From Actinobacteria bacterium OV320 (GTDB lineage Bacteria > Actinomycetota > Actinomycetes > Streptomycetales > Streptomycetaceae): a stretch of 64,000 bases of DNA. The notes below the pieces were generated by a model. That model was not told the DNA's origin, did not search any database, and saw only the letters and a program-made list of their open reading frames with translations. The stretch spans positions 1 through 64,000 of the forward strand of contig LJCX01000018.1 in the NCBI GenBank assembly GCA_001298545.1. Direction: 5' to 3'. A program made the translations under genes and the position numbers. Below, one piece after another: positions 49,267-56,944 of this stretch; the stretch's first letter is position 1, and each line of letters begins with the position of its first letter.

Positions 49267-50078
49267 GCGAGCTGAACGCGGCGCAGCGAGGGGACCTGGC
49301 GGAGTCGATGCTTCCCGTAGCCGCACACCTCGCCGTTCTCGTCCACGGCGACGGAGGTCCGGAAGACGTCAGCGCCGTCATCCACGGCCTCACCGACACC
49401 GAGAAGGACGCCCTCATCGTGGTCCTGGCCGGCTTGGTCGACCCGGAGCAGCCGATGGGGAAGGCCCTTGGCTGGCTGGACTTCAACGAGCACGGCAGTC
49501 TCACGGTGCCGCCGTCGTGGAGTGAAGCGGGAACGATTCGTGATCTGGTCCCGGATCAGGAGGAGCTCGAGCTGGGGGACGACTACGTCGACCCGGCTGC
49601 GGTCGCCAAGTTCGTCAAGGGCTTCCGCGTGGAGGTCACGGACGCCGACTTCCTGGCCGCGGTCCAGGAGTGCTTCGCCCTGGGGATGACCTTGGGGGAT
49701 GTGGACCGGCTGCGCGGATGGGCATCGAAGACCGCCGAGAAGTGGGTGAACCGGCTCAGGAAGCGGTATCAGCGTGCCGGCCGCGAGTTCCCGAGCCTGG
49801 GCCCGGTCGTCGGTCCGGTGCTGACGGAGCGGGACGTGGTGAAGATGCGGCAGCGGTCGGAGCGCGGCGACTCCGATGTGGCGATCTCCATGTCGTTCGA
49901 CGTGACCAGGGAGACCGTGCGGGCGATCTGCACGGGCAAGCGGTACCCGCACTTCGGGGGGCCGATCCGGAAGGTTCGGAGTGCGAAGGGCACGCAGGCA
50001 TCGAGGGACTTCATGTGCGGGCACGGGGCGACGTCGCAGTTGGCGACGAAGAAGCACCAGCTGGGAGAAGCGGCATGA
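49263..50078 (+). CDS. HTH protein with homing-endonuclease-type DNA-binding unit
   Basis: A 271-residue protein from ATG overlapping the WhiB stop. The C-terminal half contains VVKMRQRSERGDSDVAISMS, then FDVTRETVRAICTGKRYPHF, a DNA-binding repeat seen in HNH homing endonucleases and in free-standing regulators. The first half is helical (LTDTEKDALIVVLAGLVDPE). No nuclease motif is present here; an HNH endonuclease gene lies next to it. It may be a cofactor or regulator. Confidence 0.6.
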   Translation: MSELNAAQRGDLAESMLPVAAHLAVLVHGDGGPEDVSAVIHGLTDTEKDALIVVLAGLVDPEQPMGKALGWLDFNEHGSLTVPPSWSEAGTIRDLVPDQEELELGDDYVDPAAVAKFVKGFRVEVTDADFLAAVQECFALGMTLGDVDRLRGWASKTAEKWVNRLRKRYQRAGREFPSLGPVVGPVLTERDVVKMRQRSERGDSDVAISMSFDVTRETVRAICTGKRYPHFGGPIRKVRSAKGTQASRDFMCGHGATSQLATKKHQLGEAA

Positions 50079-50132
50079 GCAGGGGGAAGGCACCCCAGCG
50101 AAACCGCCTCTGAACTGGGAAAATTCTTCTGC

Positions 50133-50166
50133 GGGGCCGCCGGTGTTAGCGCACCAAAGCGGCCCC
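50133..50166. terminator. Hairpin before the HNH gene
   Basis: GGGGCCGC (50133-50140) pairs with GCGGCCCC (50159-50166), with an inner GGTG/CACC. It lies in the 124-base gap between the HTH gene and the HNH gene; a 12-codon frame at 50075-50113 in this gap is too short to support as a gene. It may terminate the upstream transcript. Confidence 0.6.
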
Positions 50167-50202
50167 TGACCCTGCCATCCGAGATACCGGAAGGAGGGCT
50201 TC

Positions 50203-50937
50203 ATGGACAGTATCGAGTCCTACCCGCTACATACCAAGCGGGGGCCCAAGGCGTGCACCATGCCCGACTGCGGCGCGAAGGTCAGCGCTCGAGGACTGTG
50301 CAACAAGCACTACAAGCGTTGGAAAGCCCACGGTGACCCGAACACCTTCTTGCCGATCAGGCACACAGGGTGCGCCGTGGATGGCTGCGGTGGGGAGCAC
50401 AAGAACAGCGGTTACTGCGCCAAGCACTACAAGCGCTGGCGCAGATGGGGCGACCCCAATGGATCCCGGCAGCTCATTCCGGCAGATGTGCGGTTCTGGG
50501 CCAAGGTCAACAAGTCCGGGCCTATGCCGGCGCAGGGGCGTGTCACGGGAGCTTGTTGGCAGTGGACGGCAGGGCAGAACGGTCGCGGATACGGAGTATT
50601 CCACCCCGTGAAGAGCCAGTCGGTTCTTGTGCACCGCTACTCCTGGGAGCTTGCGCGTAGTCCGATACCAGAGGAACTGGTCATAGACCACCTGTGTCGT
50701 AACCGGGCTTGTGTGAACCCCGCTCATCTTGAGGTGGTCACACTCGCCGAGAACACGCGCCGTGGCTTTGGGATCAGCACCTGGAACCGTCTGAAAACGC
50801 ATTGCCCGGCCGGTCACCCGTACGACGCCGAGAACACCTACCTGCAACCTCGAAAGAACAGTCGCAGATGTCGTGCCTGTGCCCGTGATCGAGACAAGGC
50901 ATCCCACCGACGCAATCGACGGAAGAAGACAGCATGA
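50203..50937 (+). CDS. HNH homing endonuclease
   Basis: A 244-residue protein. Two N-terminal repeats ([20 protein letters not shown] and [20 protein letters not shown]) are zinc-finger-like DNA-binding units with CxxxC...CxxHY. The HNH catalytic region is [40 protein letters not shown], with the H-N-H residues in [13 protein letters not shown] and NPAHL. Another [17 protein letters not shown] zinc site follows. It matches actinophage HNH_3 homing endonucleases. Its start ATG is behind GGAAGGAGG. It has probably inserted between the HTH and SSB genes. Confidence 0.9.
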   Translation: MDSIESYPLHTKRGPKACTMPDCGAKVSARGLCNKHYKRWKAHGDPNTFLPIRHTGCAVDGCGGEHKNSGYCAKHYKRWRRWGDPNGSRQLIPADVRFWAKVNKSGPMPAQGRVTGACWQWTAGQNGRGYGVFHPVKSQSVLVHRYSWELARSPIPEELVIDHLCRNRACVNPAHLEVVTLAENTRRGFGISTWNRLKTHCPAGHPYDAENTYLQPRKNSRRCRACARDRDKASHRRNRRKKTA

Positions 50938-51437
50938 GCAACGAAACGATCATCACAGTCGTCGGAAACCTAGTAGACGATCCCGAGTTGCGCTGGACGA
51001 GTAGCAGCGTGGCGGTGGCGAAGTTCCGTATCGCGTCGACGCCGCGGACGTTCGACAAGCAGACCAACGAGTGGAAGGACGGCGAGTCCCTGTTCCTGAC
51101 GTGCTCGGTGTGGCGTCAGGCTGCGGAGCATGTCGCGGAGTCCCTTCAGCGCGGTATGCGGGTGATCGTGCAGGGCCGGCTGAAGCAGCGGTCGTATGAG
51201 GACCGGGAGGGGGTGAAGCGGACGGTGTATGAGCTGGATGTGGAGGAGCTCGGCCCGTCTCTGCGGAACGCGACGGCGAAGGTGACGAAGGCGGGTGGTT
51301 CGGGGCAGGCCAGGGAGGCGTTGCAGCAGGCGCGTACGCGGTCGTCGCGGGAGGGGAGGGAGGATCCGTGGGCGTCGTCGGGTGCGGCTGCTGAGTCGGC
51401 TCAGGCGGGCGCGTGGGGGGACGCTCCGCCGTTCTGA
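50934..51437 (+). CDS. ssb: Single-stranded DNA-binding protein
   Basis: A 167-residue protein. The OB-fold starts [20 protein letters not shown] and includes [16 protein letters not shown], then [20 protein letters not shown] and [18 protein letters not shown]. The C-terminal 55 residues are Gly/Ala/Ser-rich and end in WGDAPPF, close to the acidic tip (DDxPPF/DDEPPF) that recruits partners. SSB protects ssDNA during phage replication and works with the annealing protein. The ATG overlaps the HNH stop by four bases. Confidence 0.93.
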   Translation: MSNETIITVVGNLVDDPELRWTSSSVAVAKFRIASTPRTFDKQTNEWKDGESLFLTCSVWRQAAEHVAESLQRGMRVIVQGRLKQRSYEDREGVKRTVYELDVEELGPSLRNATAKVTKAGGSGQAREALQQARTRSSREGREDPWASSGAAAESAQAGAWGDAPPF

Positions 51438-51508
51438 CTGGCGGGTGTTGGGCGTGAGGGGTCTGGCTTTTGGGTTGGGCCCCTTTCGTGTGTCCGGGGG
51501 CGTCACAA

Positions 51509-51540
51509 CCATTGCGGTGCAATGGAATATGGGTTAGAGT
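51509..51540 (+). promoter_or_regulatory. Promoter/operator, shared-spacer class
   Basis: TTGCGG (51512-51517), a 17-base spacer with ATGGAATATGG, TAGAGT (51535-51540). CCATTGC-GGT-GCAATGG (51509-51525) is a perfect palindrome over the -35. It starts transcription about 35 bases before the ATG at 51581. Confidence 0.85.
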
Positions 51541-51580
51541 CGTCTTATTCCACCACCCCACCAAACCACCGGGGGACCCC

Positions 51581-51808
51581 ATGCTGACCACCGGCTTCGC
51601 CTCCATCCCCGCGGGCACCAACGTGCAGACCCCCAGCGGCCGGCGTGCCACCACGGTGGACGACTCCACGCTGGTCCGGAACTCCGAGACCGGCCTGATC
51701 ACCGCAACCAACCTGATCAGGTTCTCCGCCGACGACGAGGTCTGCCCGGGCGGCGAATGGCTCTGGGACGCCCAGAAGCTCACTCCGGTAGTCGAGAACG
51801 GCGCATGA
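51581..51808 (+). CDS. Small hypothetical protein
   Basis: A 75-residue protein from ATG behind GGGGG. It has an N-terminal beta strand pair (FASIPAGTNVQTPSGRRATT) and an acidic, tryptophan-containing end (DDEVCPGGEWLWDAQKLTPV). First gene behind the promoter at 51512. Unknown. Confidence 0.55.
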   Translation: MLTTGFASIPAGTNVQTPSGRRATTVDDSTLVRNSETGLITATNLIRFSADDEVCPGGEWLWDAQKLTPVVENGA

Positions 51809-51809
51809 C

Positions 51810-51923
51810 GTGGGCTGCGACTGCGGCGCCAGCGCCCGCGACATCGCCGCCGGCATCCACTACCCCGGCTGCACCACCACCGAAGGACCGGTCGACGACC
51901 CGTCCGACCACTACGGCCAGTAA
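51810..51923 (+). CDS. Very small Cys-rich protein
   Basis: A 37-residue protein from GTG 51810, whose first bases follow the previous stop by one. It reads GCDCGASARDIAAGIHYPGC near the start, a CxC plus a later Cys, then an acidic tail. The compact cysteine arrangement looks real, but the gene is very short. Confidence 0.4.
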   Translation: MGCDCGASARDIAAGIHYPGCTTTEGPVDDPSDHYGQ

Positions 51924-51934
51924 GAGGGCACAAG

Positions 51935-52294
51935 ATGCGCAACAACATGGCCAAGGAAGCACGGCTCCGCATCATGCGGCTGGCCCGTCAGCGAGACACG
52001 CTGAAGACAGTTGAGGGTGTTGAGCAGCGTACATCCGTGGATGACGCCCGAATCGCCCTGTGCATCGCCCTCGGCGTCGACCTGGACGACATCGACCCCA
52101 CCTCCGGACACAACCTGAGCCGCTCCGCCTACGAAAGCGTTCGCGAATCCTGGCGGTGGAACATCCAGATGCACGGATGGACGGAGTGGTGGGAACGCAG
52201 TCTGAACGAGGCGCTGGCCTCTTGGCGGGAACGCCGTCCGGAGTTCCTGGACGGCGATGACTGGCTGAAAGGCATTCCCCTCGAGCCCAAGTAG
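51935..52294 (+). CDS. Hypothetical protein
   Basis: A 119-residue protein from ATG 51935. It is helical, basic at the start (KEARLRIMRLARQRDTLKTV), with a Trp-rich centre (ESWRWNIQMHGWTEWWERSL). It may contain a short acyl-binding or DNA-interacting helix bundle, but nothing decides. It is followed by three strong hairpins. Confidence 0.55.
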   Translation: MRNNMAKEARLRIMRLARQRDTLKTVEGVEQRTSVDDARIALCIALGVDLDDIDPTSGHNLSRSAYESVRESWRWNIQMHGWTEWWERSLNEALASWRERRPEFLDGDDWLKGIPLEPK

Positions 52295-52306
52295 CCCCCA
52301 TGCCAT

Positions 52307-52438
52307 GGGCCTCCCGCCCCCAGGAGGCCCCTCCCCGGGCCGCGCCACCCCCGCACCCCCAACCCCCTCCTGCGGGGGTGCGCGGTCCCCCCTCCCACGA
52401 CGGGCCGCCCGCCACGATCGCAGCCGTGCGGGCGGCCC
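52307..52438. terminator. Three consecutive GC-rich hairpins
   Basis: Hairpin 1: GGGCCTCC (52307-52314) with GGAGGCCC (52323-52330). Hairpin 2: CGCACCCCC (52352-52360) with GGGGGTGCG (52374-52382). Hairpin 3: GGGCCGCCCGC (52402-52412) with GCGGGCGGCCC (52428-52438). All stems are perfect. They fill the gap between two rightward genes and may terminate or process transcripts. Confidence 0.7.
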
Positions 52439-52471
52439 ACCCCTCGTTCCCGCTGAAGGAGCACCGCCACC

Positions 52472-52867
52472 GTGAAGACCCTCGACTTCGAATCCCCGTA
52501 CGGCTGCCGCTGGTGCGGGACCCAACGCTGGCACCACGGCCGTCGGTGGAAGCCGGTCGTTGGCCTGCACGCCTGGGAGGTCCCCAGCGAGGCGCTGATC
52601 CTCGAGCGAATGACGCGGCGCCGTGCGGACCGTCTGGCCGCCCTCCCGCAGGTCTTCCACGCCACCACCGGCTGGGCCGCCGACGGCACGGGGGAGAGCG
52701 CCGACCCGTACTGCGCGGACTGCAAGCGGGACGGCTGCCCCCGCTGGGCACGCATCCAAACCCGCCTGGACCAGCAGCGCCACGGCCTGCCCCGCCGTTT
52801 CCGTCGCCGCCGTAAGGCGCCCGCCGGCGCTGGCGGATGGGGCGGCAACTCGACCTGGCCGTTCTGA
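52472..52867 (+). CDS. Hypothetical zinc-finger-like protein
   Basis: A 131-residue protein from GTG 52472 behind GAAGGAG. It contains CRWCGTQRWHHGRRW near the start, CADCKRDGCPRW near residue 90 and a very basic stretch (RRFRRRRKAP). The Cys pairs and basic region suggest nucleic-acid binding. Likely made in the same unit as the three genes that follow. Confidence 0.55.
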   Translation: MKTLDFESPYGCRWCGTQRWHHGRRWKPVVGLHAWEVPSEALILERMTRRRADRLAALPQVFHATTGWAADGTGESADPYCADCKRDGCPRWARIQTRLDQQRHGLPRRFRRRRKAPAGAGGWGGNSTWPF

Positions 52868-52901
52868 CCGAACCTCACCTGCAAAGGAGCAGCACCACGC
52901 C

Positions 52902-53459
52902 ATGACCGTGACCCCGGACGCCGCACCTGGCCCGCCCGCCGTGCGCCCCATCGACCCGCAGCAAGCTGCCGCGACCCTGTGGGCCAGCCTGAAGGAGTAC
53001 CAGCCCGCGATTGCCGGCGCCCTCGCCCTCCACCTCCGCGGTCTCCCCGAGGACTGGGCGCCGCGGGAGTTCGGTATCGCCCGCCCCGACGCTCTCCTCA
53101 CCCTGCGGCCGCCGCTGCGGCCGGGCTGCAACCAGATGCCGGAGGCCGCCCCCTACAACCCGGGAAGCGTCGACAACTTCGACGACTGCCCGGCCTGCGC
53201 CGAGACGGGTCTGATCTGCCGGTGGCACGACGGGCAGGCCAACGCGCACGAGTACTGGCACAACCACGTCATGGACGCCCTGCGGCACGACCGGGATGCG
53301 CGTGTCGACGACGTCCTCACCCATCAGGAGGCGGAAGACGAAGGCACGCCGTGCGTCTGCGCCCGCTGCGCCCCACCCAAGCCCGTCCCCGTCCGTGGCC
53401 CGTGGTGGTCCCGGATCCGCACCATCCTCACCCGCGCAAAGGAGAACCACGCCCGATGA
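52902..53459 (+). CDS. Hypothetical protein
   Basis: A 185-residue protein from ATG behind AAAGGAG. It has a helical N-terminal half (AATLWASLKEYQPAIAGALA), a Cys pair CPACAETGLICRWHDG in the middle, and a CVCARCAPP motif near the end. The Cys-containing segments may form zinc sites. The last bases overlap the next gene. Confidence 0.55.
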   Translation: MTVTPDAAPGPPAVRPIDPQQAAATLWASLKEYQPAIAGALALHLRGLPEDWAPREFGIARPDALLTLRPPLRPGCNQMPEAAPYNPGSVDNFDDCPACAETGLICRWHDGQANAHEYWHNHVMDALRHDRDARVDDVLTHQEAEDEGTPCVCARCAPPKPVPVRGPWWSRIRTILTRAKENHAR

Positions 53460-53992
53460 CTACAAACGTTCCGGAGGCCGTTCCCGGACGCCTCATCACC
53501 TACACCCACCCCGTCACCAGCCAGGTCCTGCCCGGCATCATCGCCGCCATCGACGAAGGCAACCTGCTTCGGCTGCGGTTCGACGGGCACCGGCTCACCC
53601 TCACCGTGCCGGACGCCACCGACAAGGTCACCTACCTCGACATGGGGACCCTGCCCGCACCCGACCCGGAGCCGGGGGACCGCTTTCACCCCATCCCGGA
53701 GGAGCTCACCGGCGCCTGGCAGAGGATCCCGGTCCACCAGTTCGACACGGGTGAGCTGATCGCACTGACCGACGACCACGACCAGGCGGTGGCGGCACTG
53801 ACCGCGTTCCGTGTGTCGCAGGGCTGGGAGCCGGAGCTCGTCGACCTCACCGCGCTCGAGCTGGCCTACGCGGCATTCGAGTGGCTGCCCGAGGACGCCG
53901 GCACCGCCTGGTCCATGACGCCCGCGGTGGAGGGCGACGACCAGGCCATCCACCTGCACCGCCTGCCCGTCCCGCCCATGGAAGACGAATGA
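53456..53992 (+). CDS. Hypothetical protein
   Basis: A 178-residue acidic protein from ATG 53456 overlapping the previous stop. The first half has beta segments (GRLITYTHPVTSQVLPGIIA, LLRLRFDGHRLTLTVPDATD); the second is helical (TAFRVSQGWEPELVDLTALE). No motifs. Part of the accessory array. Confidence 0.55.
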   Translation: MTTNVPEAVPGRLITYTHPVTSQVLPGIIAAIDEGNLLRLRFDGHRLTLTVPDATDKVTYLDMGTLPAPDPEPGDRFHPIPEELTGAWQRIPVHQFDTGELIALTDDHDQAVAALTAFRVSQGWEPELVDLTALELAYAAFEWLPEDAGTAWSMTPAVEGDDQAIHLHRLPVPPMEDE

Positions 53993-54015
53993 GCCCCCAC
54001 AGGAGGTACCACCGC

Positions 54016-54813
54016 ATGACCGCAACACCCGAAACCGAGACCATCACGACCCAGACCCCCGAGGAGCTTCTGGCGGAACTGGCTCAGCTACACATCCGCA
54101 CCATCGTTCCCCCGTCCCCGAAGCAGCTGGCCGCTTTCGGGTGGCAGGCCATCGCGGGTTGCCAGGCTGCCGGGTTCGCCCGTGCCCTGCACGTCCTGAT
54201 GGAGACGGCCCCGGACAAGGCTGCGGAGATCACCGACTGGTTCCAGGGGCCGTTCGAGGAGGGACCGGACCCGGAGGAGCACACGGACTGGATCGCACGG
54301 ACCGTGGCGCAGGACGTGAACGTGCTGGACCAGTGGATCACGGAGGCTCGGGAGCTCGCCGTGAAGTCCGCGGAAGCGACAGCGGAGCGCGAGGCCGGCG
54401 AGGTCGAACGCGACGCCGTTCACAAGCACTTCGGCCTGTCGTACGCGAATTACCTGGTCCTGCCGCGCACGCTGCTCCAGTCGATGCCCGACGAGTGGCA
54501 GACCAAGTTCGTGGCGCTGCTGAAGGTCCTCGAGGACGCGTTCGCGCACGTGCCGCAGGCCGACGTGTACGACGTCACCGCGGGCAAGGAAGACCTCCTG
54601 CGGGACATGACCGAGTCCGAGCTCTACCAGGCTGGCGTTGAGGTCACCGGCGACGACGACCTCGGGCACGGCCCGGACACCGTGTACCGCAGAATCAAGA
54701 CCGGTGAGGAGCTGGACGGCGACTCGTACGGCTTCCGCCCGGGCAAGGACCCAGTGCCGCACTACAACCGGGGACGCGCCCGTGTGGAGCCGCGCCTGGG
54801 CGGTGGCGAGTGA
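54016..54813 (+). CDS. Hypothetical helical protein
   Basis: A 265-residue protein from ATG 54016 behind AGGAGGT, the strongest ribosome site in this stretch. It is acidic and helical, with EELLAELAQLHIRTIVPPSP near the start and a low-complexity middle (LAVKSAEATAEREAGEVERD). The C-terminal part has a short beta-turn region (YRRIKTGEELDGDSYGFRPG). Unknown role. Confidence 0.6.
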   Translation: MTATPETETITTQTPEELLAELAQLHIRTIVPPSPKQLAAFGWQAIAGCQAAGFARALHVLMETAPDKAAEITDWFQGPFEEGPDPEEHTDWIARTVAQDVNVLDQWITEARELAVKSAEATAEREAGEVERDAVHKHFGLSYANYLVLPRTLLQSMPDEWQTKFVALLKVLEDAFAHVPQADVYDVTAGKEDLLRDMTESELYQAGVEVTGDDDLGHGPDTVYRRIKTGEELDGDSYGFRPGKDPVPHYNRGRARVEPRLGGGE

Positions 54814-55382
54814 GCGTCCTGACGCTGATGCCGGCGGACACGGAGCTGGACGTGCACGTGGAGCAGACGCGGGACCTCGCCGGAGGAACCGCCGCTGCCG
54901 TATTCGACAGCCCCGCCCGCACCTACCGGTACCTCCTCACCCGAATCTGGGACCCCACCACCAAGCCCCTCGTGGTCCTGATGCTCAACCCCAGCACCGC
55001 GAACGCCCTGACCGACGATCCGACCATCCGCCGCCTGGCCGGCCCAACCGGGTTCGCCCGCCGAGAGCAGGCGGGGGGAGTGGTCGTCGTCAACCTGTTC
55101 GCGCTGTGTTCCCCGGACCCGCGGGACCTGGCCCGGCACCCCGACCCGGTCGGCCGGTACGCGGACGTGTTCATACGGACTGCCGCAGCCATGGGGGACG
55201 CGGTGGTGGTGGCGTGGGGTGCGTTCCCGGTAGCGGCGGAGCGCAGCCAGGTCGTGGTGGAGGGTCTGCGCGGGCGTGGCGTGCGTCTGCTGTGTCTGGG
55301 GACGACGTCGAAGGGGCTACCGCGGCATCCGCTGTACCTGCCGGGTGCGGCGGCCCTCGAGCCGTACGGGGTGACGGCGTGA
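54810..55382 (+). CDS. DUF1643-like protein
   Basis: A 190-residue protein from GTG 54810. It has PARTYRYLLTRIWDPTTKPL, then VVLMLNPSTANALTDDPTIR and VVVVNLFALCSPDPRDLARH, then a later VAWGAFPVAAERSQVVVEGL and GTTSKGLPRHPLYLPG. This matches DUF1643, a widespread family near restriction and phage genes, with possible nucleotide-related function. It overlaps the next gene by four bases. Confidence 0.8.
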   Translation: MSVLTLMPADTELDVHVEQTRDLAGGTAAAVFDSPARTYRYLLTRIWDPTTKPLVVLMLNPSTANALTDDPTIRRLAGPTGFARREQAGGVVVVNLFALCSPDPRDLARHPDPVGRYADVFIRTAAAMGDAVVVAWGAFPVAAERSQVVVEGLRGRGVRLLCLGTTSKGLPRHPLYLPGAAALEPYGVTA

Positions 55383-55759
55383 CCGCCCCAGTCCAGGCGG
55401 GCCCGACGTCCTCGAGCGTCGGGCCCGTCCGTCCTCTCACCCAGCAGGAACTGGCTGTCCTCCAGTACGTCTCGGAGGGTCTGACGTACTTGGAGATAGC
55501 TGAGAGGACGGGGTACAGCCGCAACGGGGTCCTGAAGACCAGCACGCGGATCCTGCGGAAGCTGGATGCCAAGAGCCAGGCGCACGCCGTGTTCTTGGCC
55601 TGTCAGGCCGGGATTCTCGATCCGAAGCGCCGTCACGGAGACCATGCCGGGTTCGCCGCTCACCAATACCGCGGCGAGGAGCCGTGCGACCGGTGTTGGG
55701 ACGGCGAGCGGGAGTACCGGCGGGAGCGCCGTGCAGCCCGGAAAGCCAACGCAGCGTAG
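55379..55759 (+). CDS. LuxR/GerE-type HTH protein
   Basis: A 126-residue protein from GTG 55379. Residues ~18-75 form a GerE HTH: LTQQELAVLQYVSEGLTYLE, IAERTGYSRNGVLKTSTRIL, then RKLDAKSQAHAVFLACQAGI. The C-terminal third has CDRCWDGEREYRRERRA, a Cys pair beside a basic helix. It lacks a sensor domain, so it is probably controlled by level or by the Cys pair. Start overlaps the DUF1643-like stop. Confidence 0.8.
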   Translation: MTAPVQAGPTSSSVGPVRPLTQQELAVLQYVSEGLTYLEIAERTGYSRNGVLKTSTRILRKLDAKSQAHAVFLACQAGILDPKRRHGDHAGFAAHQYRGEEPCDRCWDGEREYRRERRAARKANAA

Positions 55760-55865
55760 CCGGACTGCACCTGTGAACCGGACATCTTAGACACGTCCGT
55801 CGGCCTGATACCCGGCCCGTCCGAGTCCCGCTTACCCACCGTCACATCCGCCCCGTGGAGGGCCC

Positions 55866-56102
55866 ATGCTCCGCAAATACCTGCCCGTCATCACCTCCAC
55901 CGTCTTCTTCGTCGGCTTCGGCATCACCTTCGGCATCCTCTGGTGGGCTGTCACAGGCCGTACCAGCCCGCCCTGGTGGCTGGGCGTCCTCCTCGTCGCG
56001 GTCGCCGCGTTCATAGCCGACCTGGCCGAGCAGGCCGTACGCGCCATCCGCGGCCGCCGTAACCGGACGGGGCCCACCCCGCGGCACCGTAAGGCCGTGT
56101 GA
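55866..56102 (+). CDS. Small two-pass membrane protein
   Basis: A 78-residue protein from ATG behind GTGGAGGG. Two hydrophobic helices (ITSTVFFVGFGITFGILWWA; WWLGVLLVAVAAFIADLAEQ) and a basic C-terminal tail (RAIRGRRNRTGPTPRHRK). Positive-inside rule suggests both ends are cytoplasmic. Unknown role. Confidence 0.6.
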   Translation: MLRKYLPVITSTVFFVGFGITFGILWWAVTGRTSPPWWLGVLLVAVAAFIADLAEQAVRAIRGRRNRTGPTPRHRKAV

Positions 56103-56311
56103 TGGGCGCCGCCCGTACCGACTGCCCGTCCTGCCTGAAGCCCGTGCTCATGTCCGAGTACGGGCGCCTGGACGAGCACGGCAGCCCGCGCTGTGAACGG
56201 TCCGGGAAACGCGTGGGCCGCATCTGGCCTGCCAAGCACTTCGGCCGACGTGTGCAGACCGTGCCCGGCCCCGACACCTGGAACCCCACCGCCCTCGAAG
56301 GAGCAGCATGA
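56102..56311 (+). CDS. Small zinc-ribbon-like protein
   Basis: A 69-residue protein from ATG 56102, overlapping the previous stop; a GTG three bases earlier is also possible. It has CPSCLKPVLMSEYGRLDEHG and a single later Cys, consistent with a small zinc ribbon. It overlaps the next frame by four bases. Confidence 0.55.
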   Translation: MGAARTDCPSCLKPVLMSEYGRLDEHGSPRCERSGKRVGRIWPAKHFGRRVQTVPGPDTWNPTALEGAA

Positions 56312-56865
56312 CCAGCAGAGCAGCCCATTTCGCGGCCGCCTACGCCGCACTCACGGCAGCGCACGAGGTCGCCGACCACTGGGTCCAAATCGACGACCAG
56401 GCCGTCCACAAGGGCGGGGCCGGGCGCGACGGCGTGATCGCCTGCGCCGGGCACGTCATCACCTACACCGCCACGCAGGCTGTCGCAGCTGGCGTGCCGG
56501 CTCGATGCATCCGACGTGTCTGGTGCGGGGGCGGGTGCACTGCGGGACGGAGGACCGGCATGGGCAGGTGGAGGCGGTGGCCCGGTATGCGGTCGGGGTG
56601 GGGCGGGTGCTGGGGATGCCGGGCGGGTCGGTGTGGCCGCTTCTGGTGGTGCACGGCTCTGCGGTGGCCGGCGGGGAGCTGGCGCCGAACGTGGTGGTGG
56701 AGGGGTGGTCGGGTCCGGTGTACGTGTTGTCCGCGGACCGTCTCGTGTCCCGGCTGGCGGCCGCGCCGAAGGGGGTTCGGGATCCGGTGCGGGCTGCTGC
56801 GGTCGCGGGGAGGGTCGATCAGGTGCTGCGCCCCTACCATTGAGCACAGCCAGGGCGTACGGTGA
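56308..56865 (+). pseudogene. DUF3307-like N-terminus, probably truncated and frameshifted
   Basis: The first ~65 residues (LTAAHEVADHWVQIDDQAVH, then KGGAGRDGVIACAGHVITYT) match the N-terminal part of DUF3307 membrane-type proteins of actinobacteria. After about base 56500 the same frame becomes Arg/Cys/Trp-rich nonsense (RRWPGMRSGWGGCWGCRAG) that continues to a stop at 56865. In another frame the DNA encodes a different, well-formed protein. The gene therefore looks broken by a recombination that replaced its 3' part. Confidence 0.6.
56505..56843 (+). pseudogene. NERD-type C-terminal fragment
   Basis: A 113-residue frame with GRVHCGTEDRHGQVEAVARY, then VGVGRVLGMPGGSVWPLLVV and GPVYVLSADRLVSRLAAAP resembles the C-terminal half of Streptomyces NERD-domain proteins. 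The N-terminal nuclease-related half is missing, with ATG 56505 only a chance start. Its codons are G-ending, unlike the DUF3307-like part just before. It is likely a remnant joined by recombination. Confidence 0.5.
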
Positions 56866-56886
56866 TCGCACGCCTGGGGGGCACTC

Positions 56887-56923
56887 GCCCGTCACCTGTT
56901 TGCGCAGGTGGCGGGCGTTTTTT
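56887..56923 (+). terminator. Intrinsic terminator with U-tract
   Basis: GCCCGTCACCTG (56887-56898) and CAGGTGGCGGGC (56905-56916) form a 12-bp stem with one G-U pair, loop TTTGCG, then G and TTTTTT. This is the clearest canonical intrinsic terminator in the window, closing the long rightward unit. Confidence 0.9.
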
Positions 56924-56944
56924 CATGCCCGTAGGATCGAACGC

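Noticed and set aside
50075..50113. A 12-codon frame overlapping the stop of the 49263 gene
   Set aside because: Too short and without pattern; probably chance ATGA.
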